From the NCBI GenBank assembly GCA_947450175.1, contig CANFUR010000003.1:1-36780 (forward strand): a DNA stretch of 36,780 nucleotides, written 5' to 3'. Position numbers and translations under genes: made by a program. The stretch's first letter is position 1, and each line of letters begins with the position of its first letter. Origin of the DNA: Actinomycetota bacterium (GTDB lineage Bacteria > Actinomycetota > Actinomycetes > Nanopelagicales > Nanopelagicaceae). Below are positions 15,837 to 25,525 of this stretch, one piece after another. Under the pieces are notes generated by a model. That model was given only the letters and a program-made list of their open reading frames with translations. It was not told where the DNA came from and ran no database searches.

Positions 15837-16595
15837 TTATCGTAGATGAACTACGTCACCAGCCTGAACATGTGTACCGGAGTCCAGAATCAACTCACCT
15901 AGGGCTGAAATATCGACTGCTACTCCTTTTTCAATTAAATCATTTGGGTAGTGGATCTGAACTTTGGTTCCAAGGGTTCCGCACAAAGATTTGTATATAC
16001 CGCCCACAGAATCTTCTCCTTGATCCCAAGCGGTAAAAATACTTTCAAACTCGGTTAGCACGTTGGCTAATAGATGATTTCTATCAATATCAGTTACACC
16101 TTCGATTGCAAGTGATGTTGCCGTTGGTACTGGTAATTCATCGTGCGTCATTCCCACGTTAATTCCAATACCAACTACAACTCCATCACCTGTAACTTCA
16201 GCAATCAATCCTGATACTTTCTTTTCATTGATCAAAATATCATTGGGCCATTTCACGCTTGCGTTATATTTCTTAAGAGATTGCGTAACAGATACACCTG
16301 CGATTAAGGGAATCCAACCCCAATCTTCTTTTTTTCTCGCAGGTTTCAAATAAAAGGAAAACAAGAGCGCAGTATTTTTTGGTGCTTCAAAAGTACGGGA
16401 CATTCTTCCGCGTCCAGCTCTCTGAAAATTAGCAGTAATGACATCACCTGGTTTTACTTTTCCGGCAGCTGCTCGTGTCACCAATGTGGTCTGAGTCGAT
16501 GCGGTGACATCAACCACGCTTACTCGCCAGTACTGCGTAATTAATGAGTTGATCAGAGCCTTATCCAGCGCCGCTCTTAGCATTTGCTTGCCCAT
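15837..16595 (-). CDS. birA: Biotin--[acetyl-CoA-carboxylase] ligase, monofunctional
   Basis: This ligase activates biotin with ATP and joins it to the carrier lysine of biotin-dependent carboxylases, here presumably AccA. The 252-residue protein begins directly with the catalytic domain. It shows the adenylate-binding [29 protein letters not shown] and a C-terminal SH3-like cap ([12 protein letters not shown]). There is no N-terminal helix-turn-helix, so it should not repress transcription as E. coli BirA does. The open frame extends upstream into accD on the other strand, but the ATG at 16595, 7 nt after TACGGT, is the sensible start. It diverges from its likely client operon across only 18 bp. 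Confidence 0.93.
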   Translation of the reverse strand: MGKQMLRAALDKALINSLITQYWRVSVVDVTASTQTTLVTRAAAGKVKPGDVITANFQRAGRGRMSRTFEAPKNTALLFSFYLKPARKKEDWGWIPLIAGVSVTQSLKKYNASVKWPNDILINEKKVSGLIAEVTGDGVVVGIGINVGMTHDELPVPTATSLAIEGVTDIDRNHLLANVLTEFESIFTAWDQGEDSVGGIYKSLCGTLGTKVQIHYPNDLIEKGVAVDISALGELILDSGTHVQAGDVVHLR

Positions 16596-16601
16596 GACAT
16601 G

Positions 16602-16608
16602 TACCGTA
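16602..16608. promoter_or_regulatory. Shared symmetric -10 core of divergent birA/accD promoters
   Basis: The 18-bp gap 16596-16613 contains TACCGTA. Read on the plus strand, TACCGT (16602-16607) is 6 nt before the accD ATG. Read on the minus strand, TACGGT (16603-16608) is 7 nt before the birA ATG. One 7-bp core thus serves both directions, and both transcripts would be leaderless. RNA polymerase could bind in only one orientation at a time. Confidence 0.6.
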
Positions 16609-16613
16609 GGGGT

Positions 16614-18185
16614 ATGAGCCGTGATCTGCATACAACTGCCGGAAAAATTCAGGATCTTCAAGCGCGAATTGAGGAAGCCGTGCACGCTGGCTCTGCTCGC
16701 GCCGTTGAGAAGCAGCATGCCAAGGGTAAAAATACCGCCCGCGAGCGAATAGAAATGTTGGTTGACCCAGATTCATTTACAGAAATTGATGAGTTTGCGC
16801 GCCACCGTTCAACACAATTTGGAATGGAAAATAATCGTCCTTATGGTGATGGTGTTGTGATTGGTACAGCCACAGTCGATGGGCGACCAATAGCTTTGTA
16901 TTCACAGGACTTCACAATCATGGGTGGCTCTTTGGGTGAGGTTCATGCAGAAAAAATTGTAAAGATTGCGGAGTTTGCGTTAAAGAGCGGAATTCCACTT
17001 ATTGGAATCAATGACTCTGGTGGGGCGCGTATTCAAGAAGGTGTTGCATCTCTTGCTGGTTACGGAAAAATCTTCCGACTTAACACTCGATCATCTGGGG
17101 TGATTCCTCAAATCTCTTTGATTCTTGGGCCTTGTGCAGGTGGTTCGGCTTATTCACCAGCTCTTACTGACTTTACCGTGATGGTAAATGAAACTTCACA
17201 TATGTTTATTACTGGTCCAGATGTAATTAAAACTGTGACAGGCGAAGAAGTGGGAATGGAAGAACTCGGTGGAGCTCGTACTCACAATGTACGTACTGGT
17301 AATTCACATTATTTGGCAGAAAATGAAGCTGATGCTATCGATTATGTAAAAGCTCTACTTTCTTATTTGCCTTCAAATAACATGGATAGAGCGCCGCATC
17401 TTCCACCAACGGAGCTTTTAGAAAAGAAAGCTACGGATATTGCACTCGATACTTTGATTCCAGATAGCCCAAATCAGCCATACGACATGAAGGTTTTGAT
17501 TCAAGCCTTAGTTGATGAAAGTGAATTCCTAGAAGTCCATGCCCTCTATGCGCCAAATATAGTTGTTGGTTTTGCCCGTATCGAAGGTGAAACCATTGGA
17601 ATAATTGCAAATCAGCCTAATCAATTAGCTGGAACTCTTGATATTAACTCCAGCGAAAAAGCTGCTCGTTTCTTGCGCTTTTGCGATGCGTTCAATATCC
17701 CAATCCTCACTCTCGTTGATGTTCCAGGCTTCCTGCCGGGAACTGAACAAGAGTGGGATGGAATTATTCGTCGTGGAGCGAAATTGCTCTATGCCTATGC
17801 AGAAGCATCTGTGCCACTAGTAACACTTATTACACGGAAAGCTTATGGCGGTGCGTTCATCGTCATGGGGTCTAAATATCTTGGTAGCGATATTAACTTT
17901 GCGTGGCCAACTGCTGAAATCGCAGTAATGGGAGCACAGGGAGCAGTTAATATTTTGTATCGTAAGGAAATCGCTGATGCAAAAGATCCTGTAGGCAAAC
18001 GTGCTGAACTCGTTGACGACTACAACGCTTCTCTAGCTAATCCATATTTAGCGGCTGAGCGCGGCACTATCGATACAGTTATTGAACCAAATCAATCACG
18101 CGCATACATCACCAAAGCATTTAGAACTTTACGCACTAAGCGCGACACTTTGCCAGCTCGCAAACACGGAAATATTCCGCTCTAA
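16614..18185 (+). CDS. accD: Acyl-CoA carboxylase carboxyltransferase (beta) subunit, AccD5/PccB-like
   Basis: This subunit transfers carboxyl from carboxybiotin to acetyl- or propionyl-CoA. The protein is 523 residues from the ATG at 16614, with two crotonase-like halves. Landmarks are [12 protein letters not shown] and [19 protein letters not shown] in the N half, [16 protein letters not shown] (oxyanion region), and [14 protein letters not shown] with [14 protein letters not shown] in the C half. The start follows TACCGT by 6 nt and excludes a longer open frame that would overlap birA. It leads an operon with accE, maf and accA, the full set for an actinobacterial acyl-CoA carboxylase. Substrate preference, acetyl or propionyl, cannot be decided by eye; the propionyl-type similarity is stronger. 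Confidence 0.92.
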   Translation: MSRDLHTTAGKIQDLQARIEEAVHAGSARAVEKQHAKGKNTARERIEMLVDPDSFTEIDEFARHRSTQFGMENNRPYGDGVVIGTATVDGRPIALYSQDFTIMGGSLGEVHAEKIVKIAEFALKSGIPLIGINDSGGARIQEGVASLAGYGKIFRLNTRSSGVIPQISLILGPCAGGSAYSPALTDFTVMVNETSHMFITGPDVIKTVTGEEVGMEELGGARTHNVRTGNSHYLAENEADAIDYVKALLSYLPSNNMDRAPHLPPTELLEKKATDIALDTLIPDSPNQPYDMKVLIQALVDESEFLEVHALYAPNIVVGFARIEGETIGIIANQPNQLAGTLDINSSEKAARFLRFCDAFNIPILTLVDVPGFLPGTEQEWDGIIRRGAKLLYAYAEASVPLVTLITRKAYGGAFIVMGSKYLGSDINFAWPTAEIAVMGAQGAVNILYRKEIADAKDPVGKRAELVDDYNASLANPYLAAERGTIDTVIEPNQSRAYITKAFRTLRTKRDTLPARKHGNIPL

Positions 18186-18367
18186 TGGAGTTTTCAATTA
18201 TTAAAGGGAATCCCACTCCTGAAGAATTAGCGGCAATTGAATTTGCTATGTCACAACACAATCGTCAAGAGTTAAAGCCAGTCATGCGCCGAAGTGTTTT
18301 TGGCTTACCGCAACTTCGTCAAGCACTGCCTCATCAAATTACTTTCGGCTCACGAAAGAACGCATAA
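18185..18367 (+). CDS. accE: Acyl-CoA carboxylase epsilon subunit AccE
   Basis: This 60-residue protein has the N-terminal strand FSIIKGNPTPEELAAIEFAM, the diagnostic GNPTPEELAA segment of actinobacterial epsilon subunits, which stabilise the carboxylase complex and stimulate its activity. The rest is basic (PVMRRSVFGLPQLRQ) and variable in this family. The ATG overlaps the accD stop by one base (TAATG), and maf follows after 3 bp. The position between the two carboxylase subunits supports the call. It is at the short end for the family. Confidence 0.88.
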   Translation: MEFSIIKGNPTPEELAAIEFAMSQHNRQELKPVMRRSVFGLPQLRQALPHQITFGSRKNA

Positions 18368-18370
18368 ATC

Positions 18371-18973
18371 ATGCCAAGAATTGTTTTAGCTTCTGCATCT
18401 ACGTCTAGGCGCCGCTTGCTTGAATCTGCGGGATTAAAGCCAACTATTATGGTCAGCCATGTTGATGAAGAAACTGAATTTTTTAACTCAATGACCCCTG
18501 CCGACATGGTCATTGCCCTTGCTATTACTAAGGCACACACAATTCGTGAACAAATCGATTTTCCAGCAATAATTATCGGGTGCGATTCTACTTTTGAGTT
18601 TGAAGGCTTATCACTGGGCAAACCAGCAACACCAGAAATCGCAATAGAGCGTGCATCACGCGTGCGGGGAAATTCTGGACTGCTGCATACTGGTCACTGC
18701 ATCATCGACACTTCAAAAGACAAAGAAATTTCCAGCATCGTCACAACCAAAGTTACATTTGACGATATGACTGACTCTGAAATTAAAGACTACGTAGCAA
18801 GTGGTGAACCACTGCATGTTGCTGGTGGTTTTACTCTCGATGGTTTTAGTTCGCCATTCATTCCTTCAATTGAAGGCGACTACACAAATGTCGTTGGAGT
18901 TTCGATGCCATTTTTGCGCAAAGCTTTTGATCAACTTGGATATTCATGGCCAGAGGTTAAGGTGATGCAATGA
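18371..18973 (+). CDS. maf: Maf-like nucleoside triphosphate pyrophosphatase
   Basis: Maf proteins hydrolyse non-canonical or selected nucleoside triphosphates to monophosphate and pyrophosphate. The 200-residue protein shows the N-terminal phosphate-binding motif [16 protein letters not shown], the central [16 protein letters not shown] and a C-terminal [22 protein letters not shown]. In this last motif the usual AGAY-type motif is replaced by AGGF, as in some actinobacterial proteins. It is embedded between accE and accA, a conserved actinobacterial arrangement (recalled). The end overlaps accA as ATGA. Confidence 0.92.
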   Translation: MPRIVLASASTSRRRLLESAGLKPTIMVSHVDEETEFFNSMTPADMVIALAITKAHTIREQIDFPAIIIGCDSTFEFEGLSLGKPATPEIAIERASRVRGNSGLLHTGHCIIDTSKDKEISSIVTTKVTFDDMTDSEIKDYVASGEPLHVAGGFTLDGFSSPFIPSIEGDYTNVVGVSMPFLRKAFDQLGYSWPEVKVMQ

Positions 18974-20688
18974 AACGCGTTCTGATTGCTAACCGAGGCG
19001 AAATCGCCGTCCGTGTCATTCGGGCCTGCAAAGATCATGGTTTGCAAAGTATTGCTGTTTATTCGGAAGAAGACCGCACTGCAATTCATGCACAAATGGC
19101 TGATGCTGCATATTCACTTCAGGGAACAACTGCAACACAAACCTATTTAAATATTGAAAAACTCATTGCAGTTGCAAAAGAATCAGGCGCTGACGCTGTT
19201 CATCCTGGATATGGATTTTTATCTGAAAATGCAAGTTTTGCTCAAGCTGTAATTGATGCTGGGTTGATTTGGATTGGGCCTCCACCGTCTGCCATTCGAG
19301 CACTAGGTGACAAAGTTTCTGCCAGAAAAATTGCGGCAAAAGCTGGAGCGCCACTTGTTGCAGGCACGCAGGATCCAGTTGCAGGTCATGAAGAAGTTCT
19401 AGCTTTTGCGAAAGAGCACGGTCTGCCTGTTGCGATTAAAGCTGCTCATGGTGGTGGTGGGCGTGGATTAAAAGTTGCTCGCACAATGGAAGAAATTCCA
19501 GAGTTGTTTGCCTCAGCCGTTCGTGAAGCAATCAGCGGATTTGGTCGCGGAGAATGTTTCGTTGAGCGCTATTTAGATAAACCACGTCACGTTGAAACCC
19601 AAGTTTTAGTTGATAAACATGGTCATGCAGTTGTTGTCAGTACGCGCGATTGTTCACTTCAGCGTCGTCATCAAAAACTAGTGGAAGAAGCTCCTGCTCC
19701 CTTCTTGACGCCAGCTCAAGAGCAAGAACTATATCGCTCAAGTAAAGCAATCATGAAAGAAGCTGGATATATTGGCGCCGGTACATGTGAATTCTTAGTT
19801 GGCATGGATGGAACTATTTCATTCTTAGAAGTTAATACTCGCTTACAAGTGGAACACCCAGTCAGTGAAGAAATTACAGGCATTGACTTGGTACGTGAAC
19901 AGTTCCGTATCGCTTTGGGAGAATCTCTCGGATTTAATGATCCGATAATACGAGGACATTCAATTGAATTTCGTATTAACGGTGAAGATCCTGGCCGCTC
20001 ATTTTTACCAGCACCAGGTCGAATCACGCAATGGACAATTCCAACTGGTCCTGGTGTACGTGTTGATGCGGGCTTTAAAAATGGTGACACAATCGGAGGA
20101 AACTTTGATTCCTTGCTTGCTAAATTAATTGTTACTGGCGCTACTCGCGAACAAGCTATTGAACGTGCCCGCCGAGCATTGGCAGAATTTACTATTGAAG
20201 GTCTAGCAACCGCGCTCCCATTCCACCGTGCAATAGTTGAAGATCGAGCATTCACACAAGATTTCTCAATCTATACAAGTTATATTGAGAATGAATTTAA
20301 CAATGAAATAGCGATGTACCAGGCAACTGCACTTCCTCTAGAAACTCACATGGCGCCAGAGCACCTGATCACTGAAGTAAATGGCAAACGCTTTGAAGTT
20401 CTAGTTCACGCGCCAAAACCAGTTGTTAAGCGCCACCGTGCAAAGCAATCAATGATCGGCGGTGCTGCCGGCGCATCTTTAACTAGTCCAATGCAGGGTA
20501 CCGTAGTAAAGGTCGCAGTTAATGAAGGTGACCGGGTTGAAGTTGGTGACTTAATTTTCGTCCTTGAAGCTATGAAAATGGAACAGCCATTAATGGCACA
20601 TAAAGCTGGTGTTATCTCTAATTTAAATGCTGTCATTGGTGCCACGGTTTCAAGTGGGACCGCACTTTGTGACATCATTGATGCATGA
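18970..20688 (+). CDS. accA: Acyl-CoA carboxylase alpha subunit (biotin carboxylase plus BCCP)
   Basis: This subunit carboxylates its own biotin with ATP and bicarbonate, then passes the carboxyl to the AccD subunit. The 572-residue protein joins biotin carboxylase (residues 1 to about 450, with [28 protein letters not shown], the Gly-rich ATP loop [12 protein letters not shown], and [17 protein letters not shown]) to a C-terminal biotin carrier domain. The biotinylated lysine is Lys536 in EAMKMEQPL. BirA, divergently encoded near the operon head, should modify it. It overlaps maf (ATGA) and PNP (ATGA), so carboxylase and nucleoside genes share one transcript. The domain order is that of the actinobacterial/propionyl-type alpha chain. 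Confidence 0.95.
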   Translation: MKRVLIANRGEIAVRVIRACKDHGLQSIAVYSEEDRTAIHAQMADAAYSLQGTTATQTYLNIEKLIAVAKESGADAVHPGYGFLSENASFAQAVIDAGLIWIGPPPSAIRALGDKVSARKIAAKAGAPLVAGTQDPVAGHEEVLAFAKEHGLPVAIKAAHGGGGRGLKVARTMEEIPELFASAVREAISGFGRGECFVERYLDKPRHVETQVLVDKHGHAVVVSTRDCSLQRRHQKLVEEAPAPFLTPAQEQELYRSSKAIMKEAGYIGAGTCEFLVGMDGTISFLEVNTRLQVEHPVSEEITGIDLVREQFRIALGESLGFNDPIIRGHSIEFRINGEDPGRSFLPAPGRITQWTIPTGPGVRVDAGFKNGDTIGGNFDSLLAKLIVTGATREQAIERARRALAEFTIEGLATALPFHRAIVEDRAFTQDFSIYTSYIENEFNNEIAMYQATALPLETHMAPEHLITEVNGKRFEVLVHAPKPVVKRHRAKQSMIGGAAGASLTSPMQGTVVKVAVNEGDRVEVGDLIFVLEAMKMEQPLMAHKAGVISNLNAVIGATVSSGTALCDIIDA

Positions 20689-21515
20689 CAAATAGCGAAC
20701 TCCTATACACAGATCCTTTAGCGGCCGCTACTTCTGCGGCCAAAGAAATCGCAGAGCGCACAGGTGTTGCAGCCCATGATGTTGCACTTGTAATGGGATC
20801 AGGCTGGGTGAGCGCCGTTGATGCACTTGGTACTCCTGCATACGAATGCAACGCGCAAGATCTAACTGGTTTTCTTCCTCCCACTGTTGAGGGTCACTCA
20901 GGCAAAGTGCGCTCGTATGAAATTGATTCAAACGGTAAGAAATTGCGCGCACTCGTATTTCTTGGCCGCACGCATCTTTATGAAGGTAAAGGTGTTGAAC
21001 CAGTTGTGCATAGTGTGCGGGCGGCAGTAAAAGCTGGATGCAAAGTTGTTATTCTCACTAATGCCTGCGGTGGAATTAATAAAAGCTTTACAGTTGGTCA
21101 GCCTGTTTTAATTCGTGACCATATTTCTTTAACGGCAGTATCGCCTCTTTCAGGTGCAACATTTGTAGATTTGACAGATCTTTATAGCAAGCGCATCCGT
21201 GAAATTGTTAAGTCAGAAGACGCTTCACTTCAAGAAGGTGTTTATGTACATTGGCGCGGACCGACATATGAAACTCCTGCTGAGATTTTAATGATGCGCA
21301 CAATGGGCGCAGATTTAGTTGGTATGTCCACTGTTCCCGAAGCAATTGCGGCTCATGCACTTGGCGCTGAAGTTCTTGGTATCTCATTAGTTACTAATGC
21401 TGCAGCTGGTGTGACCGGTGAAAAACTTAATCATGAAGAAGTTATTGCCGCTGGAAAGGCCGCTGCAGATCGAATGGGCGCTCTTCTCAAAGGGGTAATT
21501 CCGAAGTTATTCTAG
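20685..21515 (+). CDS. Purine nucleoside phosphorylase (trimeric inosine/guanosine type)
   Basis: This enzyme phosphorolyses inosine, guanosine and their deoxy forms to free base and (deoxy)ribose 1-phosphate. The 276-residue protein has the family landmarks: LVMGSGW (phosphate loop), [26 protein letters not shown], the ribose/base region [31 protein letters not shown] and SLVTNAAAG. The GPTYETPAE and VGMSTVPE motifs mark the trimeric class rather than the hexameric DeoD type. It overlaps accA and is followed 4 bp later by the sugar-phosphate mutase, so its product can be processed by the next gene. The substrates would come from Add and the importer encoded further along. Confidence 0.93.
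   Translation: MTNSELLYTDPLAAATSAAKEIAERTGVAAHDVALVMGSGWVSAVDALGTPAYECNAQDLTGFLPPTVEGHSGKVRSYEIDSNGKKLRALVFLGRTHLYEGKGVEPVVHSVRAAVKAGCKVVILTNACGGINKSFTVGQPVLIRDHISLTAVSPLSGATFVDLTDLYSKRIREIVKSEDASLQEGVYVHWRGPTYETPAEILMMRTMGADLVGMSTVPEAIAAHALGAEVLGISLVTNAAAGVTGEKLNHEEVIAAGKAAADRMGALLKGVIPKLF
21508..21513 (+). promoter_or_regulatory. Possible internal -10 for the mutase gene
   Basis: TATTCT at the end of the PNP gene, overlapping its stop, lies 6 nt before the mutase ATG. AGGA in the spacer could instead serve as a ribosome-binding site. Either reading is possible, and both genes may also share the operon transcript. Confidence 0.35.
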
Positions 21516-21519
21516 GAAC

Positions 21520-23130
21520 ATGGATCTCTTACAAGAAGTTAAGGCGTGGATTGCTGATGATCCAGATCCAAAAACTGCTGCCCAACTACAGCAGTGGCTT
21601 GATTCAAATAATGAAGTAGAACTAGCTACTTCATTTTCTGGGTTTCTACAGTTTGGAACCGCAGGCCTGCGTGGCCCAGTTCGCCCAGGACCTTCAGGAA
21701 TGAATCGCGCTGTTGTCGGCCGCGCAGCTGCGGGAATTGCCGCATATATGAAGGAGCGCAATTTAACTACAGTCGTTATAGGGCGTGATGCCCGACATGG
21801 GTCCGAGGATTTCACTTTTGAAACTGCAGAAATAATGAATGGCGCAGGGATGAAGGTTTACGTACTTCCACGCCCACTTCCAACACCAGTTCTAGCTTTT
21901 GCAACAAATTATTTAAAGTGTGATGTCGGCATCATGGTCACAGCGAGCCACAACCCGCCGCAAGATAATGGTTATAAAGTTTACTTAGGTGGAACTGTCG
22001 ATGGCATTCTCTACCGGGGCTCACAAATAGTTTCTCCTACTGATGAATCAATTGCAGCAAAGATTGATGCTATTGCCTCGCTTGCATCACAACCGCGCGG
22101 CAAAGAATGGACAACTTTAGATGAGGAAGTCGTTCATAAATATGTAAGTATCACTGCCGGGCTTGCACATCGCCCAGGAAATTTAAAGATTGTATACACA
22201 GCAATGCATGGTGTTGGAACCGAAACGTTACAGCATGTTTTTCATAAGGCTGGCTTTGCTCAACCCATCTTGGTTGATGCGCAAGCAAAACCTGACCCAG
22301 ATTTTCCAACCGTTGCATTCCCAAACCCTGAAGAACCCGGCGCTATAGATCTTGCGCTAGAAACTGCCCGTACTTTTGATGCCGATTTAGTTATAGCAAA
22401 TGACCCTGACGCAGATCGTTGCGCCGCTGCAGTTAAAGATCCTGTTACAGGATGGAGAATGTTGCGCGGTGATGAGCTAGGAGTTGTGTTAGGCGAATCA
22501 ATCGCGCGCAATATTTCTGAAGGAATCTTTGCTAATTCCATTGTTTCATCATCAATTTTGCGCAAAATTGCAGCGCACTACAACCTTGATTATAAGCAGA
22601 CGTTAACGGGCTTTAAGTGGCTAGCCAAGATAGATGGTTTAACTTTTGGATATGAAGAAGCTCTGGGTTACGCCGTAGATGCGATTACTGTAAATGATAA
22701 AGATGGAATCTCGGCGGCAATTAAATTGGCACAAATTGCCACTGATTTAGCAGCTGAGAATAAGACGATTTTAGATTTGCTTGATGAGGTGTGGGCGCGG
22801 CACGGTTTTCATGCCACTGAGCAAATATCAATTCGCTTGACACAGCTTTCACAAGTTAATGAAATCATGGGCAAATTACGGGCGTATCCACCGAAAGAGA
22901 TTGCCGGTCGCCTAGTTGAATCCATAGATGATTTAGCTACACCAACCGATGGATTACCACCAACCGATGGATTACGAATGTGGCTTAACGGTGGTATTCG
23001 AATTATTATTCGTCCAAGTGGCACTGAGGCAAAAATGAAGTGTTACATTGAGGTTATTGCAAAAGATTCATCTACTGCACAATTAGTTTTAGATCAATTA
23101 CGAGCCCCGTTGAAGGAATTGCTATCGTGA
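21520..23130 (+). CDS. Phosphohexomutase-superfamily protein, PGM2-like; likely phosphopentomutase
   Basis: This 536-residue alpha-D-phosphohexomutase has the catalytic phosphoserine Ser143 in VTASHNPPQDNGYKVY, the metal loop DPDADR at 295-300, the sugar loop GYEEALGYAVD and the phosphate-binding IIIRPSGTEAKMK. The QDNGYKVY form resembles eukaryotic PGM2, a phosphopentomutase, and the gene lies between PNP and deoC. From this I infer that it converts (deoxy)ribose 1-phosphate to the 5-phosphate; phosphoglucomutase or phosphomannomutase activity is the alternative. A 17-bp direct repeat (22941-22957 and 22959-22975) doubles PTDGL in a linker before the last domain. The end overlaps deoC as GTGA. 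Confidence 0.88.
   Translation: MDLLQEVKAWIADDPDPKTAAQLQQWLDSNNEVELATSFSGFLQFGTAGLRGPVRPGPSGMNRAVVGRAAAGIAAYMKERNLTTVVIGRDARHGSEDFTFETAEIMNGAGMKVYVLPRPLPTPVLAFATNYLKCDVGIMVTASHNPPQDNGYKVYLGGTVDGILYRGSQIVSPTDESIAAKIDAIASLASQPRGKEWTTLDEEVVHKYVSITAGLAHRPGNLKIVYTAMHGVGTETLQHVFHKAGFAQPILVDAQAKPDPDFPTVAFPNPEEPGAIDLALETARTFDADLVIANDPDADRCAAAVKDPVTGWRMLRGDELGVVLGESIARNISEGIFANSIVSSSILRKIAAHYNLDYKQTLTGFKWLAKIDGLTFGYEEALGYAVDAITVNDKDGISAAIKLAQIATDLAAENKTILDLLDEVWARHGFHATEQISIRLTQLSQVNEIMGKLRAYPPKEIAGRLVESIDDLATPTDGLPPTDGLRMWLNGGIRIIIRPSGTEAKMKCYIEVIAKDSSTAQLVLDQLRAPLKELLS
22941..22975 (+). repeat. In-frame tandem repeat inside the mutase gene
   Basis: A 17-bp sequence (accaaccgatggattac) occurs twice with an 18-bp period. 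It encodes PTDGL twice just before the C-terminal domain. It keeps frame and adds six residues to a surface linker, and is probably a recent slippage duplication without functional effect. Confidence 0.7.
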
Positions 23131-24074
23131 GTTATTACGGTTTAGTCGATGGCACTGAAGCTTCCCTGAAAAAATACTTAGCTTCTTTTTCCGGTGTCGA
23201 TCAAGTTGGAGCCGATGCCCGTGCTGCAATACTGGCTACGCGCAGTATCAAAGCAGCATCAAAACGTTGGGCGATCGATACAGCGATTTCGATGGTGGAC
23301 TTAACAACGTTAGAAGGTGCAGATACACCTGGAAAAGTTCAAGCACTCTGTTCGAAAGCAGTTCGCCCGGATCCCACAGATTCAAGCGTTCCAAGTGTTG
23401 GTGCAGTCTGTGTTTATAACGACATGGTTGGCATTGCTAGAGCGCATCTAGATCAAATTGGCGGAGAACACGTTGGTGTTGCTGCAGTTTCTACGGCTTT
23501 CCCATCAGGGCGCGCATCAATGCCAGTAAAAATTCAAGATACTCAAGATGCCATTGATGCCGGTGCATCTGAAATTGATATGGTCATAGATCGAGGCGCT
23601 TTTCTTTCAGGACGATACATAGAAGTTTTTGATGAAATCGTAAAAATCCGCGAAGTATGTGGAAACAAAGCACATCTAAAAGTCATCTTTGAAACTGGAG
23701 AGCTTGTCACATATGACAATGTTCGAAAAGCTTCGTTTTTGGCAATGGCTGCAGGTGCGCACTTCATTAAAACTTCTACCGGCAAAGTTGCACCTGCTGC
23801 GACGGCTCCTGTTGTCCTTGTGATGCTTGAAGCAGTACGTGATTTTTATGCCATGACCAATGTACGAATTGGCGTTAAACCTGCGGGCGGTATAAGAAAT
23901 ACTAAGGATGCAATCAAACAGCTAGTCCTAGTAAATGAAACTGCCGGACCAGAGTGGCTAAAACCGTCTCTATTTCGAATTGGTGCAAGCGCCTTGCTTA
24001 ATGACCTATTAATGCAACGCATGAAAATGGATGATGGCTACTACGCTAGCCCTCAGTACGTAACGATTGATTGA
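23127..24074 (+). CDS. deoC: Deoxyribose-phosphate aldolase, long (eukaryote-like) form
   Basis: DeoC cleaves 2-deoxyribose 5-phosphate to glyceraldehyde 3-phosphate and acetaldehyde. The 315-residue protein is longer than the E. coli enzyme (259) and close to human DERA (318), with an N-terminal extension of about 50 residues. The Schiff-base Lys215 lies in HFIKTSTGK and a second catalytic Lys251 in GVKPAGGIRNTKDA; EIDMVIDRGAFLSG carries the active-site Asp. The GTG start overlaps the mutase stop. Two aldehyde-dehydrogenase-like genes follow at once, which fits oxidation of the acetaldehyde released. Confidence 0.94.
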   Translation: MSYYGLVDGTEASLKKYLASFSGVDQVGADARAAILATRSIKAASKRWAIDTAISMVDLTTLEGADTPGKVQALCSKAVRPDPTDSSVPSVGAVCVYNDMVGIARAHLDQIGGEHVGVAAVSTAFPSGRASMPVKIQDTQDAIDAGASEIDMVIDRGAFLSGRYIEVFDEIVKIREVCGNKAHLKVIFETGELVTYDNVRKASFLAMAAGAHFIKTSTGKVAPAATAPVVLVMLEAVRDFYAMTNVRIGVKPAGGIRNTKDAIKQLVLVNETAGPEWLKPSLFRIGASALLNDLLMQRMKMDDGYYASPQYVTID

Positions 24075-24085
24075 TGGAGGAAAAA

Positions 24086-25525
24086 TTGTCTTTTGAATAT
24101 GCGCCGGCTCCGGAGTCGCGCGCGATCGTTTCGATTAAGCCAAAATATGGCCACTTCATTGGTGGCAAATTTATATCAGGTAATAAGCACTTCCCCACTA
24201 TTAATCCAGCGACAGAAGAAGTACTTTCACGGATCGCACTCGGCGGAAAAGCTGATGTAGACGCGGCCGTTAAAGCTGCGCGTCAGGCATACACAACAAC
24301 ATGGTCAAAAATGAGCGGCAAAGAGCGCGGAAAATATCTTTTTCGCATTGCTCGCATCATGCAGGAGCGTTCACGTGAATTTGCCGTATTGGAAACTTTG
24401 GATAATGGAAAACCTATTCGTGAATCACGCGATGTCGATGTTCCACTAGCGGCGGCACATTTCTTTTATCATGCTGGCTGGGCCGACAAGCTTGAATATG
24501 CTGGCTTAGGTACGACGCCAAAACCACACGGGGTTGCCGGACAAATCATTCCTTGGAACTTTCCACTATTAATGTTGGCCTGGAAAGTAGCACCAGCTTT
24601 AGCTGCTGGAAATACAGTTGTCTTAAAGCCTGCAGAAACAACATCTCTAACTGCGCTCCTATTTGCAGAAGTCTGCCAGCAAGCCGAATTACCTGCAGGC
24701 GTTGTCAATATTGTTACTGGCGATGGTTCAACTGGCGCTCTCATTGTTAATCACCCTGGAATTGATAAAATCGCTTTTACTGGATCAACTGAAGTTGGAA
24801 AATTAATCGCCCGAGCAGTTGCTCCTACAAATAAAAGTGTGACTTTAGAATTAGGTGGTAAAGCCGCCAATATCATCTTTGAAGATGCAGCTATCGATGA
24901 AGCGGTAGAAGGTATAGTCAATGGAATATTCTTTAACCAAGGTCACGTCTGTTGTGCAGGTTCACGTCTGATATTGCAAGAGAGCGTTGCTGATGAAGTA
25001 CTCCAAAAGCTTAAATACCGAATGGCAACGATTCGTGTCGGTGATCCCATGGATAAAAATACTGATCTAGGTGCAATCAATAGCAAAGAACAACTTTTAA
25101 AGATTCGAGAACTAACTGCTGCTGGTGATTCAGAAGGAGCCGAGCGTTGGAGTGCACCTTGTGATTTGCCTGGCAAAGGTTTCTGGTTTGCACCAACTAT
25201 TTTTACTGGAGTAACACAAGCCCACCGCATCGCCCGTGAAGAAATCTTCGGTCCCGTGCTTTCGGTTCTAACTTTTAGAACTCCCCAAGAGGCTATTGAT
25301 AAAGCAAATAACACACCGTTTGGCTTATCTGCGGGCATTTGGAGCGAGAAAGGCTCAAAAGTTTTATGGGCAACACAGCAATTACGTGCCGGTGTCATCT
25401 GGGCAAATACATTTAATAAATTTGATCCTACGTCACCTTTCGGTGGCTACAAAGAATCTGGCTGGGGTCGCGAAGGCGGACGACATGGCTTATCTGCTTA
25501 TTTGAAGGGGGTCTCACATGAGTAA
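24086..25525 (+). CDS. Aldehyde dehydrogenase, catalytic member of a gene pair
   Basis: This NAD(P)+-dependent aldehyde dehydrogenase probably oxidises acetaldehyde released by DeoC. The TTG at 24086 is favoured because GGAGG (24076-24080) is 5 nt upstream, giving 479 residues; an ATG at 24074, overlapping the deoC stop, is the alternative. In this numbering the active-site residues are Asn158 (IIPWNFP), Lys181 (VLKPAET), Glu255 (LELGGK) and nucleophile Cys289 in QGHVCCAGSR. The usual GQxC is GHVC here, a mild deviation. All catalytic elements are present, unlike the next gene, which overlaps by 8 bp and encodes a truncated paralogue. Confidence 0.93.
   Translation: MSFEYAPAPESRAIVSIKPKYGHFIGGKFISGNKHFPTINPATEEVLSRIALGGKADVDAAVKAARQAYTTTWSKMSGKERGKYLFRIARIMQERSREFAVLETLDNGKPIRESRDVDVPLAAAHFFYHAGWADKLEYAGLGTTPKPHGVAGQIIPWNFPLLMLAWKVAPALAAGNTVVLKPAETTSLTALLFAEVCQQAELPAGVVNIVTGDGSTGALIVNHPGIDKIAFTGSTEVGKLIARAVAPTNKSVTLELGGKAANIIFEDAAIDEAVEGIVNGIFFNQGHVCCAGSRLILQESVADEVLQKLKYRMATIRVGDPMDKNTDLGAINSKEQLLKIRELTAAGDSEGAERWSAPCDLPGKGFWFAPTIFTGVTQAHRIAREEIFGPVLSVLTFRTPQEAIDKANNTPFGLSAGIWSEKGSKVLWATQQLRAGVIWANTFNKFDPTSPFGGYKESGWGREGGRHGLSAYLKGVSHE

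Noticed and set aside
16584-16613. Upstream extension of accD by ten codons
   Set aside because: It would overlap the birA coding region and the promoter core; the ATG at 16614 fits the leaderless spacing and the usual N-terminus.
16596-16718. Upstream extension of birA by 41 codons
   Set aside because: The added residues would be antisense to the accD start and match nothing in the family; the catalytic domain begins right after the ATG at 16595.
19716-20255. Long minus-strand open frame (179 codons) inside accA
   Set aside because: It lies wholly within a well-supported biotin carboxylase gene on the other strand, has no recognisable domain and has a composition (Ser/Arg/Pro-rich) typical of antisense shadows.
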